A stretch of 64,000 nt of DNA. Origin: Oharaeibacter diazotrophicus (GTDB lineage: Bacteria > Pseudomonadota > Alphaproteobacteria > Rhizobiales > Pleomorphomonadaceae). Every line of letters begins with the position of its first letter. Position 1 is the stretch's first letter. The position numbers and the translations under genes were made by a program. The stretch spans positions 1 through 64,000 of the forward strand of contig NZ_SNXY01000006.1 of the NCBI RefSeq assembly GCF_004362745.1, read 5' to 3'. The notes under the pieces were generated by a model. The model was not told where the DNA came from. It worked only from the letters and a program-made list of their open reading frames with translations, and ran no database searches. Below are positions 57,179 to 64,000 of this stretch, in pieces.

Positions 57179-58801
57179 TCAGCCGAGGTTCAGTTCCTTG
57201 AAGAAGTCGTTGCCCTTGTCGTCGATGACGATGAAGGCCGGGAAGTCGACCACGTCGATCTTCCAGATCGCCTCCATGCCGAGTTCGGGGAACTCGACCA
57301 CCTCGACGTGCTTGATGCAGTCCTGGGCGAGCCGGGCGGCCGGACCGCCGATCGAGCCGAGGTAGAAGCCGCCGTGGGTGGCGCAGGCGTCGCGGACCTG
57401 CTTGCCGCGATTGCCCTTGGCCAGCATCACCATCGAGCCGCCGGCGGCCTGGAACTGGTCGACATAGGCGTCCATGCGGCCGGCCGTGGTCGGGCCGAAC
57501 GAGCCGGAGGCGTAGCCGGTCGGGGTCTTGGCCGGGCCGGCGTAGTAGACCGGGTGGTTCTTGAAATACTCCGGCAGACCTTCGCCGCGCTCCAGCCGCT
57601 CGCGCAGCTTGGCGTGGGCGAGGTCGCGCGCCACGATCACCGGGCCGGTCAGCGACAGCCGGGTCTTGATCGGGTGCTTCGACAGCGTCGCGAGGATCTC
57701 GGCCATCGGCCGGGTCAGGTCGATCTTCACCACGTCGCCACCGAGGCTGGCCTCGTCGACCTCCGGCAGGAAGCGAGCCGGGTTGTGCTCGAGTTCCTCG
57801 AGCCAGATGCCCGACTTGGTGATCTTGCCGGTCGCCTGCCGGTCGGCCGAGCAGGACACGCCGATGCCGATCGGCAGCGAGGCGCCATGGCGCGGCAGGC
57901 GGATTACCCGGACGTCGTGGCAGAAATACTTGCCGCCGAACTGGGCGCCGACGCCGGTCGCCTGGGTCGCGGCGAAGATCTCCTCCTCGAAGGCGAGGTC
58001 GCGGAAGGCGTGGCCCTGCTCGGAACCCTGCGTCGGCAGGCCGTCGAGATAGCGCGCCGAGGCGAGCTTGACGGTCTTGAGGTTCATCTCCGCCGAGGTG
58101 CCGCCGACGACGACCGCGAGGTGGTAGGGCGGGCAGGCCGCGGTGCCGAGCGTCAGGATCTTCTCCTTGACGAAGGCGAGCAGACGGTCGTGGGTGAGGA
58201 GCGAGGGCGTGCCCTGGAACAGGAAGGTCTTGTTGGCCGAGCCGCCGCCCTTGGCCATGAACAGGAACTTGTACGCGTCCTCGCCCTCGGCGTAGATGTC
58301 GATCTGCGCCGGCAGGTTGTTGCGCGTATTGCGCTCCTCGAACATCGACAGCGGCGCGAGCTGCGAATAGCGCAGGTTCTTCTTCTGGTAGGCGTCGAGC
58401 ACGCCGCGCGAGATCGCCTGCTCGTCGCCGCCCCGCGTCCAGACCCGGCGGCCCTTCTTGGCCGACACGATCGCCGTGCCGGTGTCCTGGCACATCGGCA
58501 GTACGCCGCCCGCGGCGATGTTGGCGTTCTTCAGGAGGTCGTAGGCGACGAACTTGTCGTTCGCCGTCGCCTCGGGATCGTCGAGGATCTTGGCGAGCTG
58601 GGCGAGGTGGCCCGGCCGGAGCAGGTGGTTGATGTCGGCGAAGGCTGCCTCGGCGAGCAGCCGCAGCCCCTCCGGTTCGACCTTCAGGATCTCCTCGCCC
58701 TCGAAGGTCGTCGTCGAGACGAAGTCGCCGGAGAGCTTGCGGAAGGGCGTCGCATCGGGCGCCAGCGGGAACAGGCCGGTGTCGACGAGCGGCTCGGACA
58801 T
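57179..58801 (-). CDS. fumA: Class I fumarate hydratase
   Basis: A 540-residue iron-sulfur fumarase with alpha and beta parts fused. Cluster cysteines are in [31 protein letters not shown] and [13 protein letters not shown]; the beta-type half has [41 protein letters not shown] and [20 protein letters not shown]. It interconverts fumarate and malate. Gene length fits the family. Symbol fumA/fumB cannot be told apart. Confidence 0.93.
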   Translation of the reverse strand: MSEPLVDTGLFPLAPDATPFRKLSGDFVSTTTFEGEEILKVEPEGLRLLAEAAFADINHLLRPGHLAQLAKILDDPEATANDKFVAYDLLKNANIAAGGVLPMCQDTGTAIVSAKKGRRVWTRGGDEQAISRGVLDAYQKKNLRYSQLAPLSMFEERNTRNNLPAQIDIYAEGEDAYKFLFMAKGGGSANKTFLFQGTPSLLTHDRLLAFVKEKILTLGTAACPPYHLAVVVGGTSAEMNLKTVKLASARYLDGLPTQGSEQGHAFRDLAFEEEIFAATQATGVGAQFGGKYFCHDVRVIRLPRHGASLPIGIGVSCSADRQATGKITKSGIWLEELEHNPARFLPEVDEASLGGDVVKIDLTRPMAEILATLSKHPIKTRLSLTGPVIVARDLAHAKLRERLERGEGLPEYFKNHPVYYAGPAKTPTGYASGSFGPTTAGRMDAYVDQFQAAGGSMVMLAKGNRGKQVRDACATHGGFYLGSIGGPAARLAQDCIKHVEVVEFPELGMEAIWKIDVVDFPAFIVIDDKGNDFFKELNLG

Positions 58802-58979
58802 GACGGATCGGCTCCAGAACGGGGAGGGTCGACCGCCCTTGTAGTCCCGCGGGCGGGCCCCGCCAAGCACGGCGCGCCGCGACCTTCGACGGAGCGCGGC
58901 GAGGCGGGGCGGGGTGCCACGGTCTTGCATTCGCCATCGTCGCGGGACAGTGTCGCGCCGTCAGGGATTTGCGAAAACC

Positions 58980-59345
58980 GTGCGCCTTCTCCGCTTCGTC
59001 CTGTTGGTCGCCGCCGTCGTGCTCGGGCTCACGCCCGCGGCCCGTCCCGTCGCGGCCGGCATCCTCGAGGCGCACTGCCCGGTGGCGATGGCCGCGGCTG
59101 CGACCGCCGCGCACAGCGAGCACGTCCTCGCCGATGAGGGCGACTCACGCGACACCGCCGGAGCGCCGGCCGCCCATCACGTCCCGGCCGATTGCTGCCT
59201 CGGCGGCCTCGCGGTGCTCGCCCCGTTCGACGGCGGCCTGCCGCCGCGCGACCGTCCCGCGCCGCCGCGGGGGCTGACGAAGGTCGACCAGCTCGTCGGC
59301 CTGTCGCATCCGCCGGCCTCGCCGCCTCCCGAGACGACGGTCTGA
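58980..59345 (+). CDS. Small exported cysteine- and histidine-containing protein
   Basis: With a GTG start at 58980 the product has 121 residues: a hydrophobic signal (LLRFVLLVAAVVLGLTPAARPVAA), then a short mature part with HCPVAM, HSEHVLAD, HHVPADCCLGGLAVLAP. The His and Cys residues, and the DUF305 gene 66 bases downstream, suggest a metal-linked role, perhaps copper. No family recognised; the proline-rich end is low complexity, so the call is tentative. Confidence 0.5.
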   Translation: MRLLRFVLLVAAVVLGLTPAARPVAAGILEAHCPVAMAAAATAAHSEHVLADEGDSRDTAGAPAAHHVPADCCLGGLAVLAPFDGGLPPRDRPAPPRGLTKVDQLVGLSHPPASPPPETTV

Positions 59346-59411
59346 GCCCCCGCCGCGCCGGGTCCCCGGCGCGTGCGTGCCCATGGACCCCATCGTTTCG
59401 AGGACCACGTC

Positions 59412-59816
59412 ATGACCAACCGCATCGCCGTCGCGGCTTTCGCCGCCATACTCTTCGCCGCCCCCGCCATGGCGGAGGACGCCATGCCCATGAACCACGG
59501 CGCCATGGACCACGGTGCCATGGACATGGGCGCCAAGGCCCCCGCCTCGCCCGCCGACGCCGCCCCCTCGTCGGTCGCCTTCGCCGCAGCCAACGCCAAG
59601 ATGCACGAGGCGATGGCGATCCCCTTCACCGGGGACGCCGACGTCGACTTCGTCCGCGGCATGATCGGCCACCATCAAGGCGCGATCGACATGGCGAAGA
59701 TCGAGCTCGAGCACGGCAAGGATCCCGAGATCCGCGCCCTCGCCGAGCGGATCGTCGCCGCCCAGGAGGGCGAGATCGCCATGATGCGCGCCTGGCTCGC
59801 CGCCAAGGGCGAGTGA
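59412..59816 (+). CDS. DUF305 family protein (copper-binding, periplasmic)
   Basis: A 134-residue exported protein: signal peptide ending near FAAPAMA, a Met/His-rich stretch (AMPMNHGAMDHGAMDMG) likely to bind copper, then the DUF305 ferritin-like helical domain with GDADVDFVRGMIGHHQGAIDMAKIELEHGKDPEIRALAERIVAAQEGEIAMMRAWL. Family members (for example cyanobacterial CopM) bind copper and aid resistance. It is downstream of the small His/Cys protein and ends at a strong hairpin. Confidence 0.88.
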   Translation: MTNRIAVAAFAAILFAAPAMAEDAMPMNHGAMDHGAMDMGAKAPASPADAAPSSVAFAAANAKMHEAMAIPFTGDADVDFVRGMIGHHQGAIDMAKIELEHGKDPEIRALAERIVAAQEGEIAMMRAWLAAKGE

Positions 59817-59830
59817 GGGGTTGCCCGCAT

Positions 59831-59860
59831 GCGCTCCGCCGGCTCCGGCCGGCGGAGCGC
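59831..59860 (+). terminator. Strong hairpin after the DUF305 gene
   Basis: GCGCTCCGCCGG (59831-59842) and CCGGCGGAGCGC (59849-59860) form a perfect 12-base stem, 14 bases after the stop. No T-run. Confidence 0.7.
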
Positions 59861-60114
59861 CGTCGACAGCCTCGCGCCGCCGGGGCGAAATCCCGTGCGC
59901 CGCCCGGGAGATGGCGGGCCGTGGCGGTCCGCGCCGGCGGCCTCCGCCGTCGCGACCGGGCGGGTTTCGCATAGAATATTGGTCGAAATGCCTAGGTAAT
60001 AGGTCTCTCCCCCGCCGGGTCCGCGCCCTCTTCCTCGTTTATCGTCAAGGCATTATCTATGAATGAGCCGGCTTGCTCGCCGGCCGTCCGCGCCTCGCGC
60101 GGGAAAGGGTTTCG

Positions 60115-60882
60115 ATGCGGGTCAAGGATCTCAGGATCGTCGTCGCGATATGCCGGACCGGGTCCTTCTCGAAGGCTGCCGAGGCCCTCCGCATCACGCA
60201 ACCGGCGGTTTCGCAGGCGGTCAAGCGGGTCGAGACGGATCTCCAGATCCGCATCTTCGAGCGGGCGTCGTCGCCGATCACGCTGAGCAACGAGGGTACG
60301 GCGGCGGTCAAGTCGATCGAGAAGGTGATCGAACTGATCGACGGCATCCGTGCCAACGGCCGTGACGGCGCCCGGACCCGGCTCGGCGTCACGCCGCTCT
60401 TGTCCGGCCGCGACGTCGCCCGGCTGCTGAACCGCTCGTTCGAGGCCCACCGCCAATCCTTCGACGTCGAGTTCCTCGACAGCTCGATCCTGTCGAGCCG
60501 CGCCGACTTCGACGCCAAGATCGTGATGCCGAGCCTCAGACGGCGCTCGTCGCTGTTCATCGACCTGATGACCGTGTGGATCGGCGTGCGCAACGGCGTC
60601 TTCATCTACTCCCGCCAGGAGGCCGACGTCTGGGAACAGGCGCGCCTCGTGCTGCAATCCTCCTCGATCCCGGTCGAGCGCGTCATCGAAGTCAACGACT
60701 GCGGCTACGCCTATCACATGGCCGCGTCCGGGGCGGGCTTCTCGCCCTGCGTGCTCACCGCCGAGAACGGCTTCCGGGAGCACCAGATCCCCGACATGCC
60801 GGCGCTGCCCAACATCCGCCTCGACATCTTCGCCTCCCACGACTTCGGCCGCGAGCTCAAGGCCAACCTGCTCGGGTCCTGA
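60115..60882 (+). CDS. LysR-family regulator, short form
   Basis: A 255-residue regulator. The helix-turn-helix is clear (MRVKDLRIVVAICRTGSFSKAAEALRITQPAVSQAVKRVETDLQIRIFERASSPITLSNEG). The effector-binding part is about 190 residues, shorter than the usual 210-220, with FDVEFLDSSILSSRADFDAKIVMP and VIEVNDCGYAYHMAASGAGFSPCVL. ATG 60115 has a good ribosome-binding site (GGGAAAGGG). The region upstream (about 59960-60070) is AT-richer and carries a CCTA-N5-TAGG repeat that may be its own operator. No neighbour suggests its target. Confidence 0.82.
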   Translation: MRVKDLRIVVAICRTGSFSKAAEALRITQPAVSQAVKRVETDLQIRIFERASSPITLSNEGTAAVKSIEKVIELIDGIRANGRDGARTRLGVTPLLSGRDVARLLNRSFEAHRQSFDVEFLDSSILSSRADFDAKIVMPSLRRRSSLFIDLMTVWIGVRNGVFIYSRQEADVWEQARLVLQSSSIPVERVIEVNDCGYAYHMAASGAGFSPCVLTAENGFREHQIPDMPALPNIRLDIFASHDFGRELKANLLGS

Positions 60883-60894
60883 CCGCGCCGGCCG

Positions 60895-62232
60895 TCACCC
60901 GATCCGGGCAGCGAGCGCCGCGAGGTCGGCCGGACGTTCGCCACGCGCGGCGTAGAGATGCCGATCGAGCACGGCGAGGGCGGTGCGCGCCCGGTCGGCC
61001 GAGGCGTCGTGCCCGGCCGCGAAGACCTCCAGCAGACGCCTGACCGTGGCGACGTCGCCGGCCCGCGCCGCCCGGCGCAGCCGCAGCCGCCGCGCGCGCC
61101 GGCCGAGCGCCGCGGCGATGGCGCGACCGATCCCGCCGATCGCCCCGGGCCGGACGAGGTGCAGCGCCGCCGTCAGGGTGACCGCGAAGACCGCCGCGCC
61201 GGTGAGCGTCGCCAGCCACGGCCGCCGCCCCGCCGGCACCGGCCGCGCGATCCCCGGATCGATCCCGAGCGCGGCCTCGAGGCGGGCCGCCTCGGCGTCG
61301 CCGGCGGCGGCGGCGAGCGCCACCACCCGGCCGGGCAGCACGGCCTCGCGCAGGGTGCGGCTCTCGGTGTCGAACCAGGGGATGCGGATCTCCGGAATCT
61401 CCACCGGCGCCGATGTCGCGGGACGGAGGTCGAAGGTCCAGTCGGCCGACGCGATCGGGCCGAGGAAGGGCGTCGCCACCTCCTCGAGCCGGCCCTTGCG
61501 CCGTAGCGCCTGCTCGCGCAGCGGCAGCATCTCGGCGGGACGGCCGAGGCCGATCCGGGTCGAGCGCGTGGTCGGCCCGGCGAAGGCGATCAGGCCGGGC
61601 ACGGCGAGGGTCGGCGGCGGCGGCAGCTGATCGTCGAACACCCCGTCGGCGGCGACGGTGACGACCCGCCGGGTCGATTCGCCGATGCCGAGCGCCGCCG
61701 GGTCGCGCGTCCAGGTCTCGGTCAGGCGGAGGTTGCGCGCGGCGATCCACCAGCTGCCCGCCGGCGCCGGGGCCGGCACCACGTCGATCGCCACCGGTGC
61801 CGTCGCGACCGTGATCTTGACCTGCCGCATGGTGCCGTCGAGCACCGTCAGCGCGTGCACGAACGGCGGCACCACCAGCCGTCCGCTGTGCTGCGGGAAC
61901 ACCGCCACCACCCGCTCGAACGCGCGCCGGGTCAGGCCGTCCTCGAACACGTCGCGCCAGCGGTCGTGGTCGATCCGCAGCGCGCGGAAGCCGTCGAAGG
62001 TCGGGTCGGTCATCTTCTCCAGCGTCACCGGCACCGTGAAGCGGCCGTGGACGCGCAGGATCACCATCTCCTGCGGATGGATCGGGCCGTCGTGGTCGAC
62101 CTCGACCCAGAGCTTCACGCCATCGCGCGGATCGGTCGCCGCGGAAGCCGGTGCCAGCGCCGCCGCCAGGGCGACGAGGACGACGACGAGCGCGCCGAGG
62201 AGCCTCGAAACCACGCGAACGGATTTGCGCAC
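60895..62232 (-). CDS. batD: BatD-family protein
   Basis: With GTG 62232 as start the product has 445 residues: signal SRLLGALVVVLVALAAALAPASA, then the BatD beta domain (DGVKLWVEVDHDGPIHPQEMVILRVHGRF), further beta-rich parts, and one transmembrane segment near residue 338 (WLATLTGAAVFAVTLTAALHLV) with a cytoplasmic helical tail. Bat proteins work with MoxR ATPases and vWA proteins in envelope stress or oxygen tolerance. The frame continues upstream to ATG 62586 (563 residues), overlapping the TPR gene stop, but that extension would bury the signal peptide and has odd composition. Confidence 0.75.
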   Translation of the reverse strand: MRKSVRVVSRLLGALVVVLVALAAALAPASAATDPRDGVKLWVEVDHDGPIHPQEMVILRVHGRFTVPVTLEKMTDPTFDGFRALRIDHDRWRDVFEDGLTRRAFERVVAVFPQHSGRLVVPPFVHALTVLDGTMRQVKITVATAPVAIDVVPAPAPAGSWWIAARNLRLTETWTRDPAALGIGESTRRVVTVAADGVFDDQLPPPPTLAVPGLIAFAGPTTRSTRIGLGRPAEMLPLREQALRRKGRLEEVATPFLGPIASADWTFDLRPATSAPVEIPEIRIPWFDTESRTLREAVLPGRVVALAAAAGDAEAARLEAALGIDPGIARPVPAGRRPWLATLTGAAVFAVTLTAALHLVRPGAIGGIGRAIAAALGRRARRLRLRRAARAGDVATVRRLLEVFAAGHDASADRARTALAVLDRHLYAARGERPADLAALAARIG

Positions 62233-62579
62233 CGTCTCTGCGCAACGCGGATTTCGATTGGGCGCCAAGAGGTTGGCCGCGGTCGCGGACTCGGTTTCGC
62301 AGCCCGGCGCGATCCCGTGCCCGAGGCGGGCCGCGTCCGTCCGGATCGCCAGCGCGGACGCGGACTTGGCGGGTCGGGCGGAATCGCGCTCGCAGCCGCC
62401 GCCGCGCCGCTCGACCGACGTCTCGGCGGCATGGCGATCCCGCCGCCGCGCCAACGACTTCGCCGCCGCTGTGGACTCGACGCCGCAGCGGCTTCGCGCG
62501 CCGTCTCGGCAGGCGGCGGAATCGCCGTCGCAACGGCTTGCGACCGTGTCGCCGCGCCGGCCGGCAAGTACGCCCGTCG
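62233..62579. other. Interval between the TPR gene and the BatD signal peptide
   Basis: Some 350 bases that stay open in the BatD frame but encode an Arg/Ala/Ser/Cys/Asp-rich sequence unlike an exported protein N terminus. Either BatD carries a 118-residue leader (translation coupled at 62586), or this is non-coding spacer inside the operon. I see no other feature in it. Confidence 0.4.
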
Positions 62580-63443
62580 TCACCATTCCTCGCCTCCGGT
62601 GCGCGCGGCGGTGCCCTCGCGCAGACGCCGTTCGTGCTCGATCGCGATGCGCAGTTTCAGGAACCGGCCGGGGTCGTCGGGGATGGCGGCGAGCCACTGC
62701 AGCGTCGCCTGCCGGGTCTCGTCGACGCCGGGTTCGGCGGCCTTGCGCCCCGGCGGCGGGGCCTCGCTCTCGGCGACGTCGGTGGCGCCGCCGCCACGGC
62801 CGGCCCGTCCGGCGGCGTCGGTGGCCGAGCCCTTGGTCGAGCCCGCGCCGCCGGCGCTGTCGTCGTCGCGCGCCGCGCCCTTGCGGCCGACCTTGGAACT
62901 GCCCTCCGCCGAGGTGGTCGATCCCGCCTCGCGGTTGCCGACCATGCCGTCGCCGAGGGCCGACTGCACACCGCTGTCGTCGGCGGTGTCGGTGTCGTCG
63001 GCGCCGGCATCGTGCTCGATGCGGGAGCCCGAGTTGGCGAGCCCGGCGCGGTCGCCGCCGTCCGCCGGCTTCGCCCGTGCCGCCGCGCGGGCAGCTTCGA
63101 CGACGGAACGGTTGGCCTTGGCGTCGGCGTCGTCGGGGTCGCGCAAGAGGGCGAGGTCGTAGGCGCGGACGGCGCCGTCGAGGTCGCCGAGGGCGGCGAG
63201 GGCGTTGCCGAGGTTGTAGGCGGCCTCGACGCTGCCGCTCTGCCGCAGCGCAGCCGCCGCCTCGTCCGGCCGGCCGGCGCGGAGCAGCGCGACGCCGCGC
63301 CAAGCCGGATCGTCGAACACCGCGGCGGCCGCGCCGGGCAGGCCGGCGACGAGGAGCAGCCGGCCGGTGTGGAAGCTGCCGGCGGCGGCGAGCGCGGCGG
63401 CGCCGATGGCCGCGGCGGCGAGGAGGGCGGCGACCGTCCTCAC
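62580..63443 (-). CDS. TPR-repeat membrane protein of the bat operon (BatC/BatE-like)
   Basis: A 287-residue protein: N-terminal membrane segment ([20 protein letters not shown]), then tetratricopeptide-like repeats (GVALLRAGRPDEAAAALRQSGSVEAAYNLGNALAALGDLDGAVRAYDLALLRDPDDADAKANRSV), a long low-complexity Gly/Ala/Asp/Ser linker, and a short conserved C terminus (WLAAIPDDPGRFLKLRIAIEHERR), which is typical of the BatB/BatE-associated TPR proteins. Its ATG overlaps the stop of the vWA gene (ATGA). It is expected to act in the same membrane complex as the vWA protein and BatD. Confidence 0.8.
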   Translation of the reverse strand: MRTVAALLAAAAIGAAALAAAGSFHTGRLLLVAGLPGAAAAVFDDPAWRGVALLRAGRPDEAAAALRQSGSVEAAYNLGNALAALGDLDGAVRAYDLALLRDPDDADAKANRSVVEAARAAARAKPADGGDRAGLANSGSRIEHDAGADDTDTADDSGVQSALGDGMVGNREAGSTTSAEGSSKVGRKGAARDDDSAGGAGSTKGSATDAAGRAGRGGGATDVAESEAPPPGRKAAEPGVDETRQATLQWLAAIPDDPGRFLKLRIAIEHERRLREGTAARTGGEEW

Positions 63444-64000
63444 GCCCGCCTCCGGAATGCCGCGACGAGCAGCAGCAGGCCGGCGAGCACCAGCAGCGGT
63501 CGGCCGAGGTCGAACCAGCCGAGCGGCACGAAGTCGCTCGCCGCGAGCCGCGACGCCGCCGCCGCGCCGACGACGGCGGCGACCGGTGCGGGATCGGCGG
63601 CGTCGGCGGTCGTGCCGCCGCCGGCGGCGGCCAGACGGGTCGCGGCGGCGCGGCCGTCGGGGGCGGGGCCGCCGCCCGGGGCCGTGCCCGGAGTCGTCAC
63701 GGCGTGGACGCGATGGCCGGCGGCGGCGAGCTTGGCCGCGGCGGCGATCGCCGCGTCGCCGATGCCGCCGCCGTCGCCGATCAGCACCACGTCGCCGGCC
63801 GGGATGCCCGCCGCCGCCAGCCGCTCGCCGGCGAGGGCGAGCGCGCGCGCCGGGTCGCTGCCGCCGTCGGGCACGATGTCGGGGCCGAGCGCGGCGATCA
63901 ACTGCCCGAGGGCGGCGCTGTCGGCGGTGAAGCTCTCGGCGAGATAGGCGTCGCCGGCGTAGACCACCAGCGCGGTCTGGCGGGCGCCCGCGGCGGCGGC
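63440..64000 (-). CDS. vWA-domain protein of the bat operon, partial
   Basis: The frame enters from the right edge of the window and is cut there; 186 C-terminal codons are present. The visible part has the later half of a von Willebrand A domain: ALVVYAGDAYLAESFTADSAALGQLIAALGPDIVPDGGSDPARAL and VVLIGDGGGIGDAAIAAAAKLAAAGHRVHAVTTPG, ending with a transmembrane helix (LGRPLLVLAGLLLLVAAF). The MIDAS N-terminal DxSxS would lie beyond the window. This fits BatB. It overlaps the TPR gene by four bases. Confidence 0.8.
   Translation of the reverse strand, partial: AAAAGARQTALVVYAGDAYLAESFTADSAALGQLIAALGPDIVPDGGSDPARALALAGERLAAAGIPAGDVVLIGDGGGIGDAAIAAAAKLAAAGHRVHAVTTPGTAPGGGPAPDGRAAATRLAAAGGGTTADAADPAPVAAVVGAAAASRLAASDFVPLGWFDLGRPLLVLAGLLLLVAAFRRRA

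Overview
The window reads as chromosomal DNA of a high-GC alphaproteobacterium, probably Hyphomicrobiales (Rhizobiales). The reasons are GC-rich codon use with long open antisense frames throughout, a PleC/DivJ/PdhS-type histidine kinase, a cobS/cobT pair, a Sox sulfur gene set, an alphaproteobacterial dihydropyrimidinase plus NMT1-type ABC transporter locus, and palindromic intergenic elements of the kind common in Rhizobiales. A placement near Pleomorphomonadaceae is only a guess. I recognised no rRNA, tRNA, CRISPR array, insertion sequence or complete prophage.

Layout. 1-0.8 kb: a low-GC secreted-protein gene broken by a one-base frameshift. 0.8-4.8 kb: a sugar or polyol locus (SDR dehydrogenase, divergent from a BtpA/SgcQ barrel protein, an FGGY kinase and a HAD phosphatase). 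4.9-7.9 kb: a small basic protein and gyrB. 7.9-14.9 kb: SDR/NTF2 pair divergent from a LysR regulator, a LytS-type sensor kinase, a DUF4239 membrane protein, and a MocR regulator divergent from a DUF983 protein. 15-21.2 kb: LLM flavin enzyme and sbcDC. 21.2-27.8 kb: dihydropyrimidinase and a complete ABC importer (ATPase, two permeases, NMT1/THI5-like binding protein), with a cupin gene on the opposite strand and two palindromic intergenic elements; together this looks like uptake and breakdown of a pyrimidine-like ring compound. 27.9-31.3 kb: ArsR regulator divergent from soxY-soxZ-soxE-soxF, then a c-type cytochrome facing them, a reduced Sox/sulfide oxidation module.

31.7-41 kb: housekeeping and cofactor genes (dusA, DUF1289, cobS, cobT, sensor kinase, Lrp-type regulator, moaA, an I78-like lipoprotein, an amidase). 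41.1-43.3 kb: a compact minus-strand accessory module, with a tandem 18-bp repeat, a 72-aa protein, an intrinsic terminator placed just before the next gene, an ImmA/IrrE (M78)-like protein with KExxH instead of HExxH, and a SLATT-like membrane protein. This is the best candidate in the window for an undescribed system. 43.3-53.2 kb: DMT exporter, DUF2867, mrp/apbC, a secreted metzincin protease, mobA, a polar amino-acid ABC importer lacking its ATPase, a glycine-zipper lipoprotein, a beta-hydroxyacid dehydrogenase and DUF971. 53.2-60 kb: secreted proteins of unknown function, an L,D-transpeptidase, a Tim44-domain protein behind an 11-bp tandem repeat, class I fumarase, and a DUF305 copper-type protein with a small neighbour. 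60.1-64 kb: a short LysR-type regulator and the end of a bat operon (vWA protein cut by the window edge, TPR protein, BatD).

Gene starts were chosen by ribosome-binding site, overlap with the upstream gene and family length. All functional calls are from motifs and family knowledge read by eye; no database search was run.
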